Shown here piece after piece: positions 1 to 7,350 of a stretch of 20,173 nt of DNA (the stretch's first letter is position 1; each line of letters opens with the position of its first letter). The position numbers and the translations under genes were made by a program. Origin of the DNA: an uncultured Bacteroidales bacterium (lineage in GTDB: Bacteria; Bacteroidota; Bacteroidia; Bacteroidales; P3); NCBI GenBank assembly GCA_937910265.1, contig CALEPD010000240.1, positions 1-20,173 of the forward strand, given 5' to 3'. The notes under the pieces were generated by a model, which did no database searches, was not told where the DNA came from, and worked only from the letters and a program-made list of their open reading frames with translations.

Positions 1-296
1 ACGAGATTTATATGTATTTATTTTATTATCAGCAATTTAAATTTTAGAGGTTACCTTATGTTTTTTATCAAATCGTTTTCCACTTTTGCCTTTCTTCGAT
101 AGAAGGAGATAGTGAAAGGTGGTTAACGTGGTTATGATGCTAATGACTATTAGCTCTACAAAAAGGACACTTTGTTTTTTCTCACTTTTGGTGTCTCTTT
201 CCCCGGCATTCCACAAATCATCATTGATCATTATCAGATTGTTGTATTCAAGAAAAGCGTAGGATTTTGGAGCAGCTGCACAAAGACATTCATTCA

Positions 297-398
297 CACA
301 AGTCTCTCACGGATAAGCCAGGCTGTGTTCTGGTCGGGAACGCTGTCGCAGTAGTCGAGACCGAGTAAGTTGCGGAACTATAGGCTGACGCTGATCTT
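297..398 (-). pseudogene. Transposase remnant (IS5-like, DUF772-type N-terminal region)
   Basis: On the minus strand, positions 377 down to 297 translate to a stretch containing FRNLLGLDYCDSVPDQNTAW and then LIRERLV. This resembles the N-terminal DUF772 region of IS5/IS1182-type transposases, where a conserved 'FRxFLGL...VPDxxTxxxxRxRL' segment is usual. A stop codon interrupts the frame at 378-380 and another ends it at 294-296. The expected upstream and downstream transposase domains, including the catalytic DDE parts, are absent, and I see no flanking terminal inverted repeats. I read it as an old insertion-sequence scar of about 100 bases. The family assignment rests on motif memory alone. 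Confidence 0.5.
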
Positions 399-612
399 GC
401 TTTTCCAGTTCCATATCCATATCAATTACAATGCAATGATACAAACAATAACCCGATATACAATGATTTGGGTCAAGTGATTATGCTCAAAGATATTAAC
501 ATCGGCACTTTGTGCGAATTGGCAATCTTTTGATACGTATTTAGGTGTTTTTTTTAATTGTATCATATTGTTTTTCAGGTCATTTAAATTAGAAGTTTCT
601 ATAAAATCTTAT

Positions 613-620
613 TATATTTG
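613..620 (+). promoter_or_regulatory. -7 promoter element for the gene pair at 714-4015
   Basis: TATATTTG matches the Bacteroidetes primary sigma factor -7 consensus TAnnTTTG exactly. Transcription would begin around 626, leaving a leader of roughly 88 bases before the ATG at 714. No good TTG-type -33 element sits at the usual distance of about 20 bases, so the assignment rests on the -7 box and its position. The leader contains a perfect 10-base palindrome, ATTGTACAAT, at 674-683. Confidence 0.45.
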
Positions 621-713
621 CACAACCGTGTTGCACTTGGTAGTTGAGTCTATGGCGGGGCAAATGGGGTCTAATTGTACAATAAATTGTCGTTTTTGCA
701 GTTTTATTTGATT

Positions 714-1232
714 ATGAAAAGAATAGTTTTTGTATTCGCGATGATATTGCTGTCACTTTCAGCAAATGCTCAGGTGCGTATTCCTGGCACTCCCGTTTCT
801 TTCGATTTTCCCAATGATGGGTGGAAGTACTTGCAAACCACAAAGGTTGATAAAAATGTGTCGGTGTACCTCTATTCTTTCGCCAAAGAGTCGGTGGTGG
901 ATGCTGCAGGTGACACCATTCTTCCATACTTGAGCATTTATGTCAGAAAAAATTGTACTGAGTCGGTATACGATGTAGTGTACCAGCGTTACGAAAGCCG
1001 CCCCTATCAATCGTTGAACGAAAGTGTCGAGAATGTGCCCGGTGGTGATGGCATCTTTTATGTCGGTGCCTATCGCAACACTTATGATAATAAAGACTAT
1101 GAATTCCGGATGTTGTATATGAAGGTAAAAAATACTGTTATAGAATTCCGGCTCGAAACCACACAAGACACTTTCGAAGATTTCGACGAAGAGTTTTTGG
1201 CTATTTTGAACACGATTAATATTGAAAAATAA
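714..1232 (+). CDS. Small exported protein of unknown function
   Basis: The frame encodes 172 residues from the ATG at 714. An upstream TTG at 675 would add 13 residues in front of an otherwise complete signal peptide, so I chose the ATG. Residues 1-19 form a classical signal peptide (MKR, hydrophobic core, then A-N-A) with Gln20 as the likely mature N-terminus. The mature part is about 150 residues, mixed alpha/beta in appearance, with no Cys pair or catalytic motif. Its length and pattern, ending in 'EEFLAILNTINIEK', loosely recall PsbP/DcrB/DUF1795-type small envelope proteins, but that is a weak guess. It lies 8 bases upstream of the PD40-OmpA gene on the same strand and is almost certainly cotranscribed with it. 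The protein is probably periplasmic or outer-membrane associated. I do not recognise its function. Confidence 0.8.
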   Translation: MKRIVFVFAMILLSLSANAQVRIPGTPVSFDFPNDGWKYLQTTKVDKNVSVYLYSFAKESVVDAAGDTILPYLSIYVRKNCTESVYDVVYQRYESRPYQSLNESVENVPGGDGIFYVGAYRNTYDNKDYEFRMLYMKVKNTVIEFRLETTQDTFEDFDEEFLAILNTINIEK

Positions 1233-1240
1233 CAATTTCG

Positions 1241-4015
1241 ATGCGCAATAGCCTCTTTCTGTTTTTTGCTTTGGTTTTCCCTATGTGCGCTACAGCGCAA
1301 ACGGATAAGGATACTTTCATGCTTCAGTATGAGACTTTGTACAAGGCCTATTATGAAAGCCCCGGAGATGTGTCCAACTTGTTGAATTTGTCTGAATTCT
1401 ACCTCACCGAGAACAACCCGCTCCGCAACTTTCTGTTGGCTAAAAAATATATGCAAGTAGCCGAGGAACGATATCTGACTATCATTGACGATGATAAGTA
1501 TTATAGGGATTTGAGCAAATTGATGAAACGGGGCGTGACGTTCGATTCCGTCCGTGCCATGAGTTTAAGGTTGAACCAGTTGGCCAACGTCCATCTGAAG
1601 CAAGTGCCAACCCTTGGTATGGAAGAGATAGAACACTATTTGCAGGCATTCGGTTCAGATGAGCAGATTCGGGAAACGTTGTATTTGAGGCGTATGCATC
1701 TTGAGTATGCGTTGGCAATACAGAATCGTAACGCTGATAGTTGTTACCGTTTTCTGACACAGTATGCTGGAACCAACTTGTCTAACAATATTGACACGGT
1801 AATCTCCGCTGTTTTTCAGGATACTATTGAAGCTTCCTCCGATTTGAATTTCATAAATGATATTGCATCTCGGTATTCAGAGTGTGTGTCGTTGCAGCGT
1901 ATGGTCCAAAAGCGTCGTGGCGAGATTGCATACACCAAGGCATGCGAACTCAATACAATTGAAGCGTATCAGCAATTTTTAACCGCTCATTCCGGTAGCG
2001 ACCATTATATGGAGGTGCTGCAGCGTATGGACGATTTGATGGCAGAGCAGTTGTCCCACCTTCGTTCGGCTCAGGATATTGTGACGTTTATCCAGGCCAA
2101 CGACAACAGTCCTCTTGTCATCCCGGCCCGTAAGCGTTTGCTGAATAAGATATTTCAGGATCACGATGTCCGTGCAATTGAGTTGTATCTCGACAATTTC
2201 AAAATGGATTCAGCCTACACCGATGTCTTTAATTTCTATTACGAGTGGCACTCGGCCGAAGGCAACATGGACCCCCTGGTATCGTTCAACACCAGATATC
2301 CCCAATTCCCATTTCGTACGGTTTTGGAATCTGATTTGCAACGGGCTATCGATGTTGATGATGTTTTCCTGATGGAAGACTTTGATGACTCCAAGCTTTC
2401 TGCATATACCAAATACATACACCGACTCACCGGTAAGGATATCTCGTTTGTTGTATTGCAGCGTACATTGCAGAATCTGATTGCTGCCAAGGATTGGCAA
2501 GGCGCGTTGGGCCGTATGGATTCATATTCGCTGAGTTTCGAGGACCATTGTTTCGACCGCTATGATGCATTGCGTCAACTTTTGTCGGCGCCTGTTCGTT
2601 CCCAACGCAAACTTTCGGTCGAGGTGACTCCTGCATACAACATGTTGAATCCAGTAGTGCATCCCACATCGGGACAGTTGTATTATACCAAGAAAGAACG
2701 TACAGGAAGCGAACTCGTTTCCGCGCATGCCGTATCGGGTAAAAACTACAAATGGAAATCCGATGGTCAGGTGGCTATGGATTATAACGGCTACGACTCA
2801 TGTGTTTTCACTCCGTTTTGTTTCTATGATGGCGGCAATAAAATGTTGATGGGTGCACATGGTGATATTTGGATTGCACAACTTGTCGACAATCAATGGC
2901 AGGTGGTACAAAAACTGCCCGAACCAGTTAATACCCCTTATATCGAGACAGATGCATATATGGCTCCCGACGGTTCAGGCATCCTGTTGGCTTCCGACCG
3001 ACCTGGTGGGTATAACGGACAACGTTCGGGTGTCTATTTCCATGGCGATACTGCCATTGCCTCTGACATTTATTTCATTCCACTTACCAATCGTGGCTGG
3101 GGCGAGGCAATTAACCTGGGGAAGGAGATCAATAGTATATATTGCGAAAAAAGCCCTATCCTAAGCAGAAATATGCGGACCCTTTATTTTGTTACCGACA
3201 GTCGCTCGGGATTGGGTTATGGCGATGTATATTATGCAACCCGCACCAGTACAGATGACTGGACAAGTTGGTCGGTGCCCAAGAATGCCGGAAAAGAGGT
3301 CAATACAGGGTTTGATGAATCTACGGTCTCATTTTCTCCCGATGAATCGAAACTCATCATTTCATCTAATTCCCGCAGCGGACGCTATGGCTGTTACAGC
3401 GTTGGTAGTTGGCACAACCCCGTCGCCGCCAACTATGGAGTGACAATTCTTTCCAAAGGATTGGACCATGACATGCAGGCTGTCGTGGTCAATAGCGATG
3501 CACAATGTGTATCTGACTCGGTAATGATTCAGGATTCTGTTCTCAATATACTGCTGGAAAGTGGTGAGAAATCCTACTTGATGACAAAATCAACCGACAG
3601 TATCTATGTTCCCACTATCGAACTCCCTGTTGTTGGCGACAGTGTTCAACTCCCATGGAAGTCTATCGACCAATGGTCGCAATCTGGCGAAGAGATTATC
3701 TTGCAGGTACTTTCTCTTAATTCAACCCACGATGGTTTTTCTCCATTGGAAAAACACGAACTGACGCATTTGGTCAATTTCCTGCTCAACAACCCATCTT
3801 TCGCAGTCGACATTATCATCGATGTCAATGGTGAGCGCGACAAGGCTTATAATGAGTCAATAACCAGGGGTACGGAAATAAAGGATTACATGTTGTCGAA
3901 AGGTTTGTCTGCCGACCGTATCAGGGTGATGCCGTATGGTAGTCTCCGCGTCGATGGCAAATCGCTGCAAACCAGGTGTTCAATAAAGTTTGTCAAGCCC
4001 GACTCGATGTATTGA
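1241..4015 (+). CDS. Exported PD40 beta-propeller / OmpA-like C-terminal domain protein (PorE-like architecture)
   Basis: The protein is 924 residues. Residues 1-19 are a signal peptide ending A-T-A before Gln20. Residues about 25-450 are helical and TPR-like. Residues about 457-725 carry PD40/WD40-like propeller repeats, visible as 'DAYMAPDGSGILLASDRPGG' and 'DESTVSFSPDESKLIISSNS'. Residues about 730-815 look like a small beta domain. Residues 820-924 resemble an OmpA C-terminal peptidoglycan-binding domain, including an Asp at 861 and an Arg at 876 where the family has its diaminopimelate-binding residues. The domain order matches PorE of the type IX secretion system and other Bacteroidetes TPR-PD40-OmpA proteins, which tether outer-membrane machinery to peptidoglycan. 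Unlike PorE it shows no lipobox: the Cys at 16 is preceded by F-P-M. It is probably a soluble periplasmic protein or a peptidoglycan-bound scaffold. The link to sprA, about 9 kb downstream, is inference. Confidence 0.85.
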   Translation: MRNSLFLFFALVFPMCATAQTDKDTFMLQYETLYKAYYESPGDVSNLLNLSEFYLTENNPLRNFLLAKKYMQVAEERYLTIIDDDKYYRDLSKLMKRGVTFDSVRAMSLRLNQLANVHLKQVPTLGMEEIEHYLQAFGSDEQIRETLYLRRMHLEYALAIQNRNADSCYRFLTQYAGTNLSNNIDTVISAVFQDTIEASSDLNFINDIASRYSECVSLQRMVQKRRGEIAYTKACELNTIEAYQQFLTAHSGSDHYMEVLQRMDDLMAEQLSHLRSAQDIVTFIQANDNSPLVIPARKRLLNKIFQDHDVRAIELYLDNFKMDSAYTDVFNFYYEWHSAEGNMDPLVSFNTRYPQFPFRTVLESDLQRAIDVDDVFLMEDFDDSKLSAYTKYIHRLTGKDISFVVLQRTLQNLIAAKDWQGALGRMDSYSLSFEDHCFDRYDALRQLLSAPVRSQRKLSVEVTPAYNMLNPVVHPTSGQLYYTKKERTGSELVSAHAVSGKNYKWKSDGQVAMDYNGYDSCVFTPFCFYDGGNKMLMGAHGDIWIAQLVDNQWQVVQKLPEPVNTPYIETDAYMAPDGSGILLASDRPGGYNGQRSGVYFHGDTAIASDIYFIPLTNRGWGEAINLGKEINSIYCEKSPILSRNMRTLYFVTDSRSGLGYGDVYYATRTSTDDWTSWSVPKNAGKEVNTGFDESTVSFSPDESKLIISSNSRSGRYGCYSVGSWHNPVAANYGVTILSKGLDHDMQAVVVNSDAQCVSDSVMIQDSVLNILLESGEKSYLMTKSTDSIYVPTIELPVVGDSVQLPWKSIDQWSQSGEEIILQVLSLNSTHDGFSPLEKHELTHLVNFLLNNPSFAVDIIIDVNGERDKAYNESITRGTEIKDYMLSKGLSADRIRVMPYGSLRVDGKSLQTRCSIKFVKPDSMY

Positions 4016-4048
4016 TTACATCCGTGTTTCTGTAGATGTCCCATTTTC

Positions 4049-4077
4049 AATGAACCTGGTAGGATAGTGGGTTCATT
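4049..4077 (+). terminator. Inverted repeat after the PD40-OmpA gene, possible terminator
   Basis: AATGAACC at 4049-4056 pairs perfectly with GGTTCATT at 4070-4077 around a 13-base loop. It lies 34 bases past the stop codon of the upstream gene and before the hydrolase promoter, where a terminator is expected. It is not followed by a real T-tract (ATTAACAATT follows), so it may be a weak or factor-assisted terminator, or an mRNA 3'-end stabiliser. Confidence 0.4.
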
Positions 4078-4114
4078 ATTAACAATTGGATGGGAATTTC
4101 TTTTTGAAAAAATA

Positions 4115-4146
4115 CTTGTAAGATATTTTAAATGATGGTATTTTTG
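4115..4146 (+). promoter_or_regulatory. Promoter of the alpha/beta hydrolase gene
   Basis: TATTTTTG at 4139-4146 fits the -7 consensus TAnnTTTG, and CTTG at 4115-4118 supplies a -33 TTG with a 20-base spacer, the preferred Bacteroidetes spacing. Transcription would start near 4152, giving a leader of about 16 bases before the ATG at 4168. It is the best-formed two-part promoter in the window and implies the hydrolase is transcribed on its own. Confidence 0.6.
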
Positions 4147-4167
4147 TAGCGTCAAAATTGTATCACA

Positions 4168-4986
4168 ATGGAAAAGCATCGTACGCTCATATACGAAGGG
4201 AAAGAAATTCATTACCGTGTTGAAGGTCGTGATTTCCAGGATACTATTGTATTTCTGCATGGGTTTCTCCAGAACCTTGATGTTTGGACTCCCTATATGT
4301 TGAAATATATGCGTAAGATGCGGGTAATTGCCATCGATCTACCTGGACATGGCTATTCCGAATCTTTCGGCGAAATTCATACGATGGACTTTATGGCTCA
4401 AGTTGTCCACGCCGTATTAGAAGAAATTGGTGTTGACCAATATGTTATGGTTGGACATTCGATGGGAGGCTATGTGGCGTTGGCTTATGCCTGCCGTTAC
4501 CCGTACAATCTCAGAGGTTTGAGTCTAATCCATTCCCATGCTTTGCCCGACTCCGAAGGAAAGAGAAGCATGCGCGAGGAAGATTGTGTAAAAGTGTTGG
4601 AAAACAAACCGAATTTTGTGGTCGATTTTATCCCGCAGTTGTTTTCTGCTTACAGTCGCGGAACAATGGCTCAAGATATTAAGGACCTGCAGGATCAATG
4701 TCTTGAAACAACGTCCGAAGGTATCCTTGCAGCTATCAGGGGCATGGGTGCCCGTTATTCTACTGTACATGTATTGGGGAAATTGGATATTCCAGTTTTG
4801 TTTATTCTTGGAAAGGAAGATCCACGTCTCCCGTTTGAGGTGGCCGTTTCTCAAGCTTTGATTCCCAAATATGCCGAAATAATGGTGCTCGAAAATGTTG
4901 CCCATATGGCTCCATGGGAAGAGCGTGATTATGTTCTGCTCCGATTGTTCAATTTCTTCAGAACGTGCTATTATAGCGATTTGTAA
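4168..4986 (+). CDS. Alpha/beta-fold hydrolase
   Basis: The 272-residue protein is a single alpha/beta hydrolase domain with no signal peptide, so it is likely cytoplasmic. The oxyanion-hole HG lies at residues 31-32 (FLHGF). The nucleophile elbow is GHSMGG with Ser98. The acid is probably Asp218 in GKEDPR and the general base His246 in VAHMAPWE. The cap region is roughly residues 125-195. Length and motif spacing are typical of esterases and related enzymes of the BioH/MhpC/epoxide-hydrolase-like group. The substrate cannot be told from sequence. 'DLPGHGYS' at 57-64 and the GHSMGG elbow favour an ester or thioester hydrolase over a haloalkane dehalogenase. It has its own promoter and a short leader. 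No biosynthetic neighbour suggests a pathway; the next gene is gdhA after a 418-base gap. Confidence 0.9.
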   Translation: MEKHRTLIYEGKEIHYRVEGRDFQDTIVFLHGFLQNLDVWTPYMLKYMRKMRVIAIDLPGHGYSESFGEIHTMDFMAQVVHAVLEEIGVDQYVMVGHSMGGYVALAYACRYPYNLRGLSLIHSHALPDSEGKRSMREEDCVKVLENKPNFVVDFIPQLFSAYSRGTMAQDIKDLQDQCLETTSEGILAAIRGMGARYSTVHVLGKLDIPVLFILGKEDPRLPFEVAVSQALIPKYAEIMVLENVAHMAPWEERDYVLLRLFNFFRTCYYSDL

Positions 4987-5404
4987 TCAGTTCGATGTCC
5001 GATATTGATGTCCGTGCCCTTACATAGAATGCGTTCCTCAATCCATTGCTTTCTCATTTTTCTGTCGGCTGTGCTCCGTTGCCGGTCAATGTATGTGTTG
5101 TATGATATGTAATTGTTTGACAAACAGATGTATGTTGAATAAATCCCAACTGCTTCAATGTGCTATTTTTGCAAAGCGGCACTAAATGATGTTGATGTTA
5201 TTGAATTTGTAGAATCTATATTTATTTCATCATAGGGTGTGGATTGTTAAAAATGTGTATTAATTACCTGTATTACAGTATGTTGTTTTTTGTTTCGGAA
5301 TCTTTCTGACATTTTTTGAATAAAAAGATGGTTTATTGAAAAAAATATAGTACATTTGTTTGTGTAATAAAAATACAATTGTTTAACATAAACTTTTAAA
5401 TATC
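4987..5404. other. AT-rich intergenic region upstream of gdhA
   Basis: No gene of ordinary size is visible in this 418-base stretch. It holds two sequences matching the -7 consensus TAnnTTTG, at 5164-5171 and 5351-5358. Between them is a tiny open frame at 5186-5212 encoding MMLMLLNL, and a small dyad, CTGTA-T-TACAG, at 5268-5278. The unusual length for this compact genome and the second -7 box suggest that gdhA has a complex control region. None of these elements is proven, and I see no attenuator-type terminator between the tiny frame and gdhA. Confidence 0.5.
5351..5358 (+). promoter_or_regulatory. -7 promoter element of gdhA
   Basis: TACATTTG matches TAnnTTTG and sits 46 bases before the gdhA ATG, so transcription would begin near 5364 with an AT-rich leader of about 40 bases. 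No TTG lies at the ideal -33 spacing; the nearest, at 5336-5338, is too close. This may mean that the gene depends on an activator. A second -7-like box lies further upstream at 5164-5171. Confidence 0.5.
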
Positions 5405-6748
5405 ATGAAAGTAAACGAAATTATGGCTAACCTGGAAGCCAAACATCCGGGCGAGAGCGAATATTTACAATCAGTTCGCGAGGTTTTGGAGACCATCGAA
5501 GAAGTTTACAACCAACATCCCGAATTTGAAGCAGCAAAGATCGTTGAACGTATCGTTGAACCCGACCGTATCTTCACCTTCCGCGTTGTTTGGGTTGATG
5601 ACAACGGACAAGTTCAAACCAACCTCGGTTACCGCGTACAGTACAATGCTGCCCTCGGCGCATACAAAGGCGGTCTCCGTTTCCATCCCAAAGTAAACGT
5701 TTCCATGCTCAAATTCTTAGGTTTCGAGCAAATCTTCAAAAACAGCCTTACTAACTTGCCCCTCGGTGGTGGTAAAGGTGGTGCCGATTTCGATCCTACA
5801 GGAAAGAGCGATGCTGAAATCATGCGCTTCTGCCAAGCCTTCATGTATGAACTTTGGCGTAACATTGGACCAGACCTCGACAGCCCTGCTGGCGACGTAG
5901 GTGTTGGTGGCCGCGAAATTGGTTATCTCTACGGTGCTTACAAAAAACTCTCTCGCGAGCACAGCACTGGTGCCCTCACTGGTAAGAGTTACGGCTGGGG
6001 TGGGTCACTCATCCGTCCCGAAGCTACCGGTTTCGGTGCTATCTACTATGTAGAACGCATGGTAAAACAAAGAGGTGACAAGATGGAAGGCAAACGTATC
6101 GCCCTCTCTGGCTTCGGTAACGTTGCTTGGGGTGCTGCTATCAAAGCTACCGAACTCGGTGCTAAGGTTGTTGCTATCTCTGGCCCCGACGGCGTTTGCG
6201 AAATTGCTGACGGTATTACCCCTGAAATGATCGACTATATGCTCGTTATGCGCGCTTCCAACCGCAACAAGGTTCAGGATATGGCCGACAAATTCCCCGG
6301 TCAAGCTAAGTTCACCGCTGGTAAGAAAGCTTGGACTGTTAAGTGCGACATCGCTTGTCCTTGCGCATTCCAGAACGAACTCGCTGAAGAGGATGCAAAA
6401 GAACTCATCGCTAATGGCGTTCAGTATGTAGCTGAAGTTTCCAACATGGGTTGCCAGCCTGCAGCTATCGCAGCTATCCAGAATGCTAAAGTTCCTTTCG
6501 GTCCTGGTAAGGCTGTCAACGCTGGTGGCGTTGCTACCTCTGGCCTCGAAATCTGCCAGAATGCTGCTCACATCAACTGGACCGCTGAAGAAGTTGATGC
6601 TAAGCTCCACAAGATTATGAATGATATCTACGACATGTGCGTACAGTACGGTCAGCAACCTGACGGTTCTATCAACTACGTTAAGGGTGCCAACGTTGCT
6701 GGTTTCATGCGTGTAGCTAAAGCCATGCTTGCTCAGGGTATCATCTAA
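5405..6748 (+). CDS. gdhA: NADP-specific glutamate dehydrogenase
   Basis: The enzyme catalyses reversible reductive amination of 2-oxoglutarate with ammonium to glutamate, the main low-affinity ammonium assimilation route. It acts in the cytoplasm as a hexamer. The 447 residues are the usual length for the hexameric bacterial family. Visible hallmarks are the substrate-binding segment YKGGLRFHP (87-95) and the catalytic loop PLGGGKGGADFDP (119-131) with Lys124. PAGDVGVGGREIG (161-173) contains the essential Asp164, and GFGNVAWGAA (236-245) is the Rossmann dinucleotide loop. The family resemblance is to E. coli GdhA and Bacteroides GdhA rather than the NAD-only type. Codon use is strikingly biased (many GCT, CTC, GGT, AAC, ATC codons) compared with neighbours, as expected of a highly expressed gene. 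It is flanked by its own promoter region and a strong terminator, so it is monocistronic. Confidence 0.97.
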   Translation: MKVNEIMANLEAKHPGESEYLQSVREVLETIEEVYNQHPEFEAAKIVERIVEPDRIFTFRVVWVDDNGQVQTNLGYRVQYNAALGAYKGGLRFHPKVNVSMLKFLGFEQIFKNSLTNLPLGGGKGGADFDPTGKSDAEIMRFCQAFMYELWRNIGPDLDSPAGDVGVGGREIGYLYGAYKKLSREHSTGALTGKSYGWGGSLIRPEATGFGAIYYVERMVKQRGDKMEGKRIALSGFGNVAWGAAIKATELGAKVVAISGPDGVCEIADGITPEMIDYMLVMRASNRNKVQDMADKFPGQAKFTAGKKAWTVKCDIACPCAFQNELAEEDAKELIANGVQYVAEVSNMGCQPAAIAAIQNAKVPFGPGKAVNAGGVATSGLEICQNAAHINWTAEEVDAKLHKIMNDIYDMCVQYGQQPDGSINYVKGANVAGFMRVAKAMLAQGII

Positions 6749-6779
6749 TTTATCCGACAGTAATCATTGTCATTATAAG

Positions 6780-6812
6780 GTGTCGCCCTCCTTTGTGGGC
6801 GACACTTTTTTT
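6780..6812 (+). terminator. Rho-independent terminator of gdhA
   Basis: GTGTCGCCC (6780-6788) pairs perfectly with GGGCGACAC (6797-6805) around an 8-base loop. Seven T residues follow directly (6806-6812). It begins 31 bases past the gdhA stop codon. This GC-rich nine-pair stem with a T-tract is a textbook intrinsic terminator and isolates gdhA from aroQ. Confidence 0.93.
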
Positions 6813-6918
6813 ATAGATTGCATTCACGCGCAATCTCCAATAATGAAAATATATTGATATAATGCTCCTGGATCTTTAATAACGGTGCATTTCTAAGTTC
6901 CCTCCATATAAGTATATT

Positions 6919-7344
6919 ATGAAAAAAATAGCCATAGTCGACGGACCAAACCTCAATCTTACAGGGGTACGCCAGCCTCACATATACGGAACGACCACTA
7001 TGCAGGAATATGTCGAATCACTGCGAAGCAGTTATCCTGCTGTCCAAATCGAGTATTTTCAGAGCAATGTCGAGGGGGAAATCATTAATTATATACAACA
7101 GGTGGGCTTTTCTTTCCACGGCATTGTAATCAATGCGGGAGGGTACAGCCATACAAGTGTGGCTATCCATGACGCCATCACTGCCATTACGACACCCGTA
7201 ATAGAAGTGCATATCAGCAATATTTTTGCCCGTGAGGAATACCGTCACCACTCACTTGTCTCGTCGGCATGTCGCGGCGTTGTATGCGGTCTTGGCCTCG
7301 ATGGCTACCGGTACGCGGTAAGTGCGTTGCTGGATACTGTGTAA
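6919..7344 (+). CDS. aroQ: Type II 3-dehydroquinate dehydratase
   Basis: This enzyme dehydrates 3-dehydroquinate to 3-dehydroshikimate, step three of the shikimate pathway, as a cytoplasmic dodecamer. At 141 residues it has the typical type II length. Conserved parts are DGPNLNLTGVRQPHIYG (8-24) with the catalytic Tyr23, FQSNVEGEIINYI (47-59), INAGGYSHTS (71-80), and EVHISNIFAREEYRHHS (96-112) with the catalytic His98 and substrate-binding Arg109. One mild deviation is NAGGY where most homologues have NPGAY. This should not affect catalysis but differs from the norm. No clear promoter box precedes it, although the gdhA terminator upstream means it needs one. It converges on panC with only 6 bases between stop codons and no visible terminator. 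Confidence 0.96.
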   Translation: MKKIAIVDGPNLNLTGVRQPHIYGTTTMQEYVESLRSSYPAVQIEYFQSNVEGEIINYIQQVGFSFHGIVINAGGYSHTSVAIHDAITAITTPVIEVHISNIFAREEYRHHSLVSSACRGVVCGLGLDGYRYAVSALLDTV

Positions 7345-7350
7345 AGTTGT

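Larger units (their letters stand above)
1..713. other. Left intergenic region without an intact gene
   Basis: No convincing intact gene is visible in this stretch. It contains a short decayed transposase remnant on the minus strand (297-398) and, at its right end, a promoter-like element and untranslated leader for the gene at 714. A minus-strand open frame of 86 codons (297 down to 37) would encode one hydrophobic segment followed by a basic tail. It starts at GTG, has no recognisable family and partly abuts the transposase remnant, so I do not call it a gene. The base composition is AT-rich and the rest has no clear repeats. Confidence 0.6.

Noticed and set aside
37..297. Minus-strand 86-codon frame with one hydrophobic segment and a basic tail
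   Set aside because: GTG start, no recognisable family, no promoter seen, and it begins within decayed transposase sequence. Left as unproven.
4971..5057. 28-codon minus-strand frame downstream of the hydrolase
   Set aside because: It overlaps the hydrolase 3' end, is very short and has no promoter or family signal.
6005..6658. Minus-strand 217-codon frame opposite gdhA
   Set aside because: Shadow of gdhA caused by its strong codon bias. The sense frame carries all glutamate dehydrogenase motifs.
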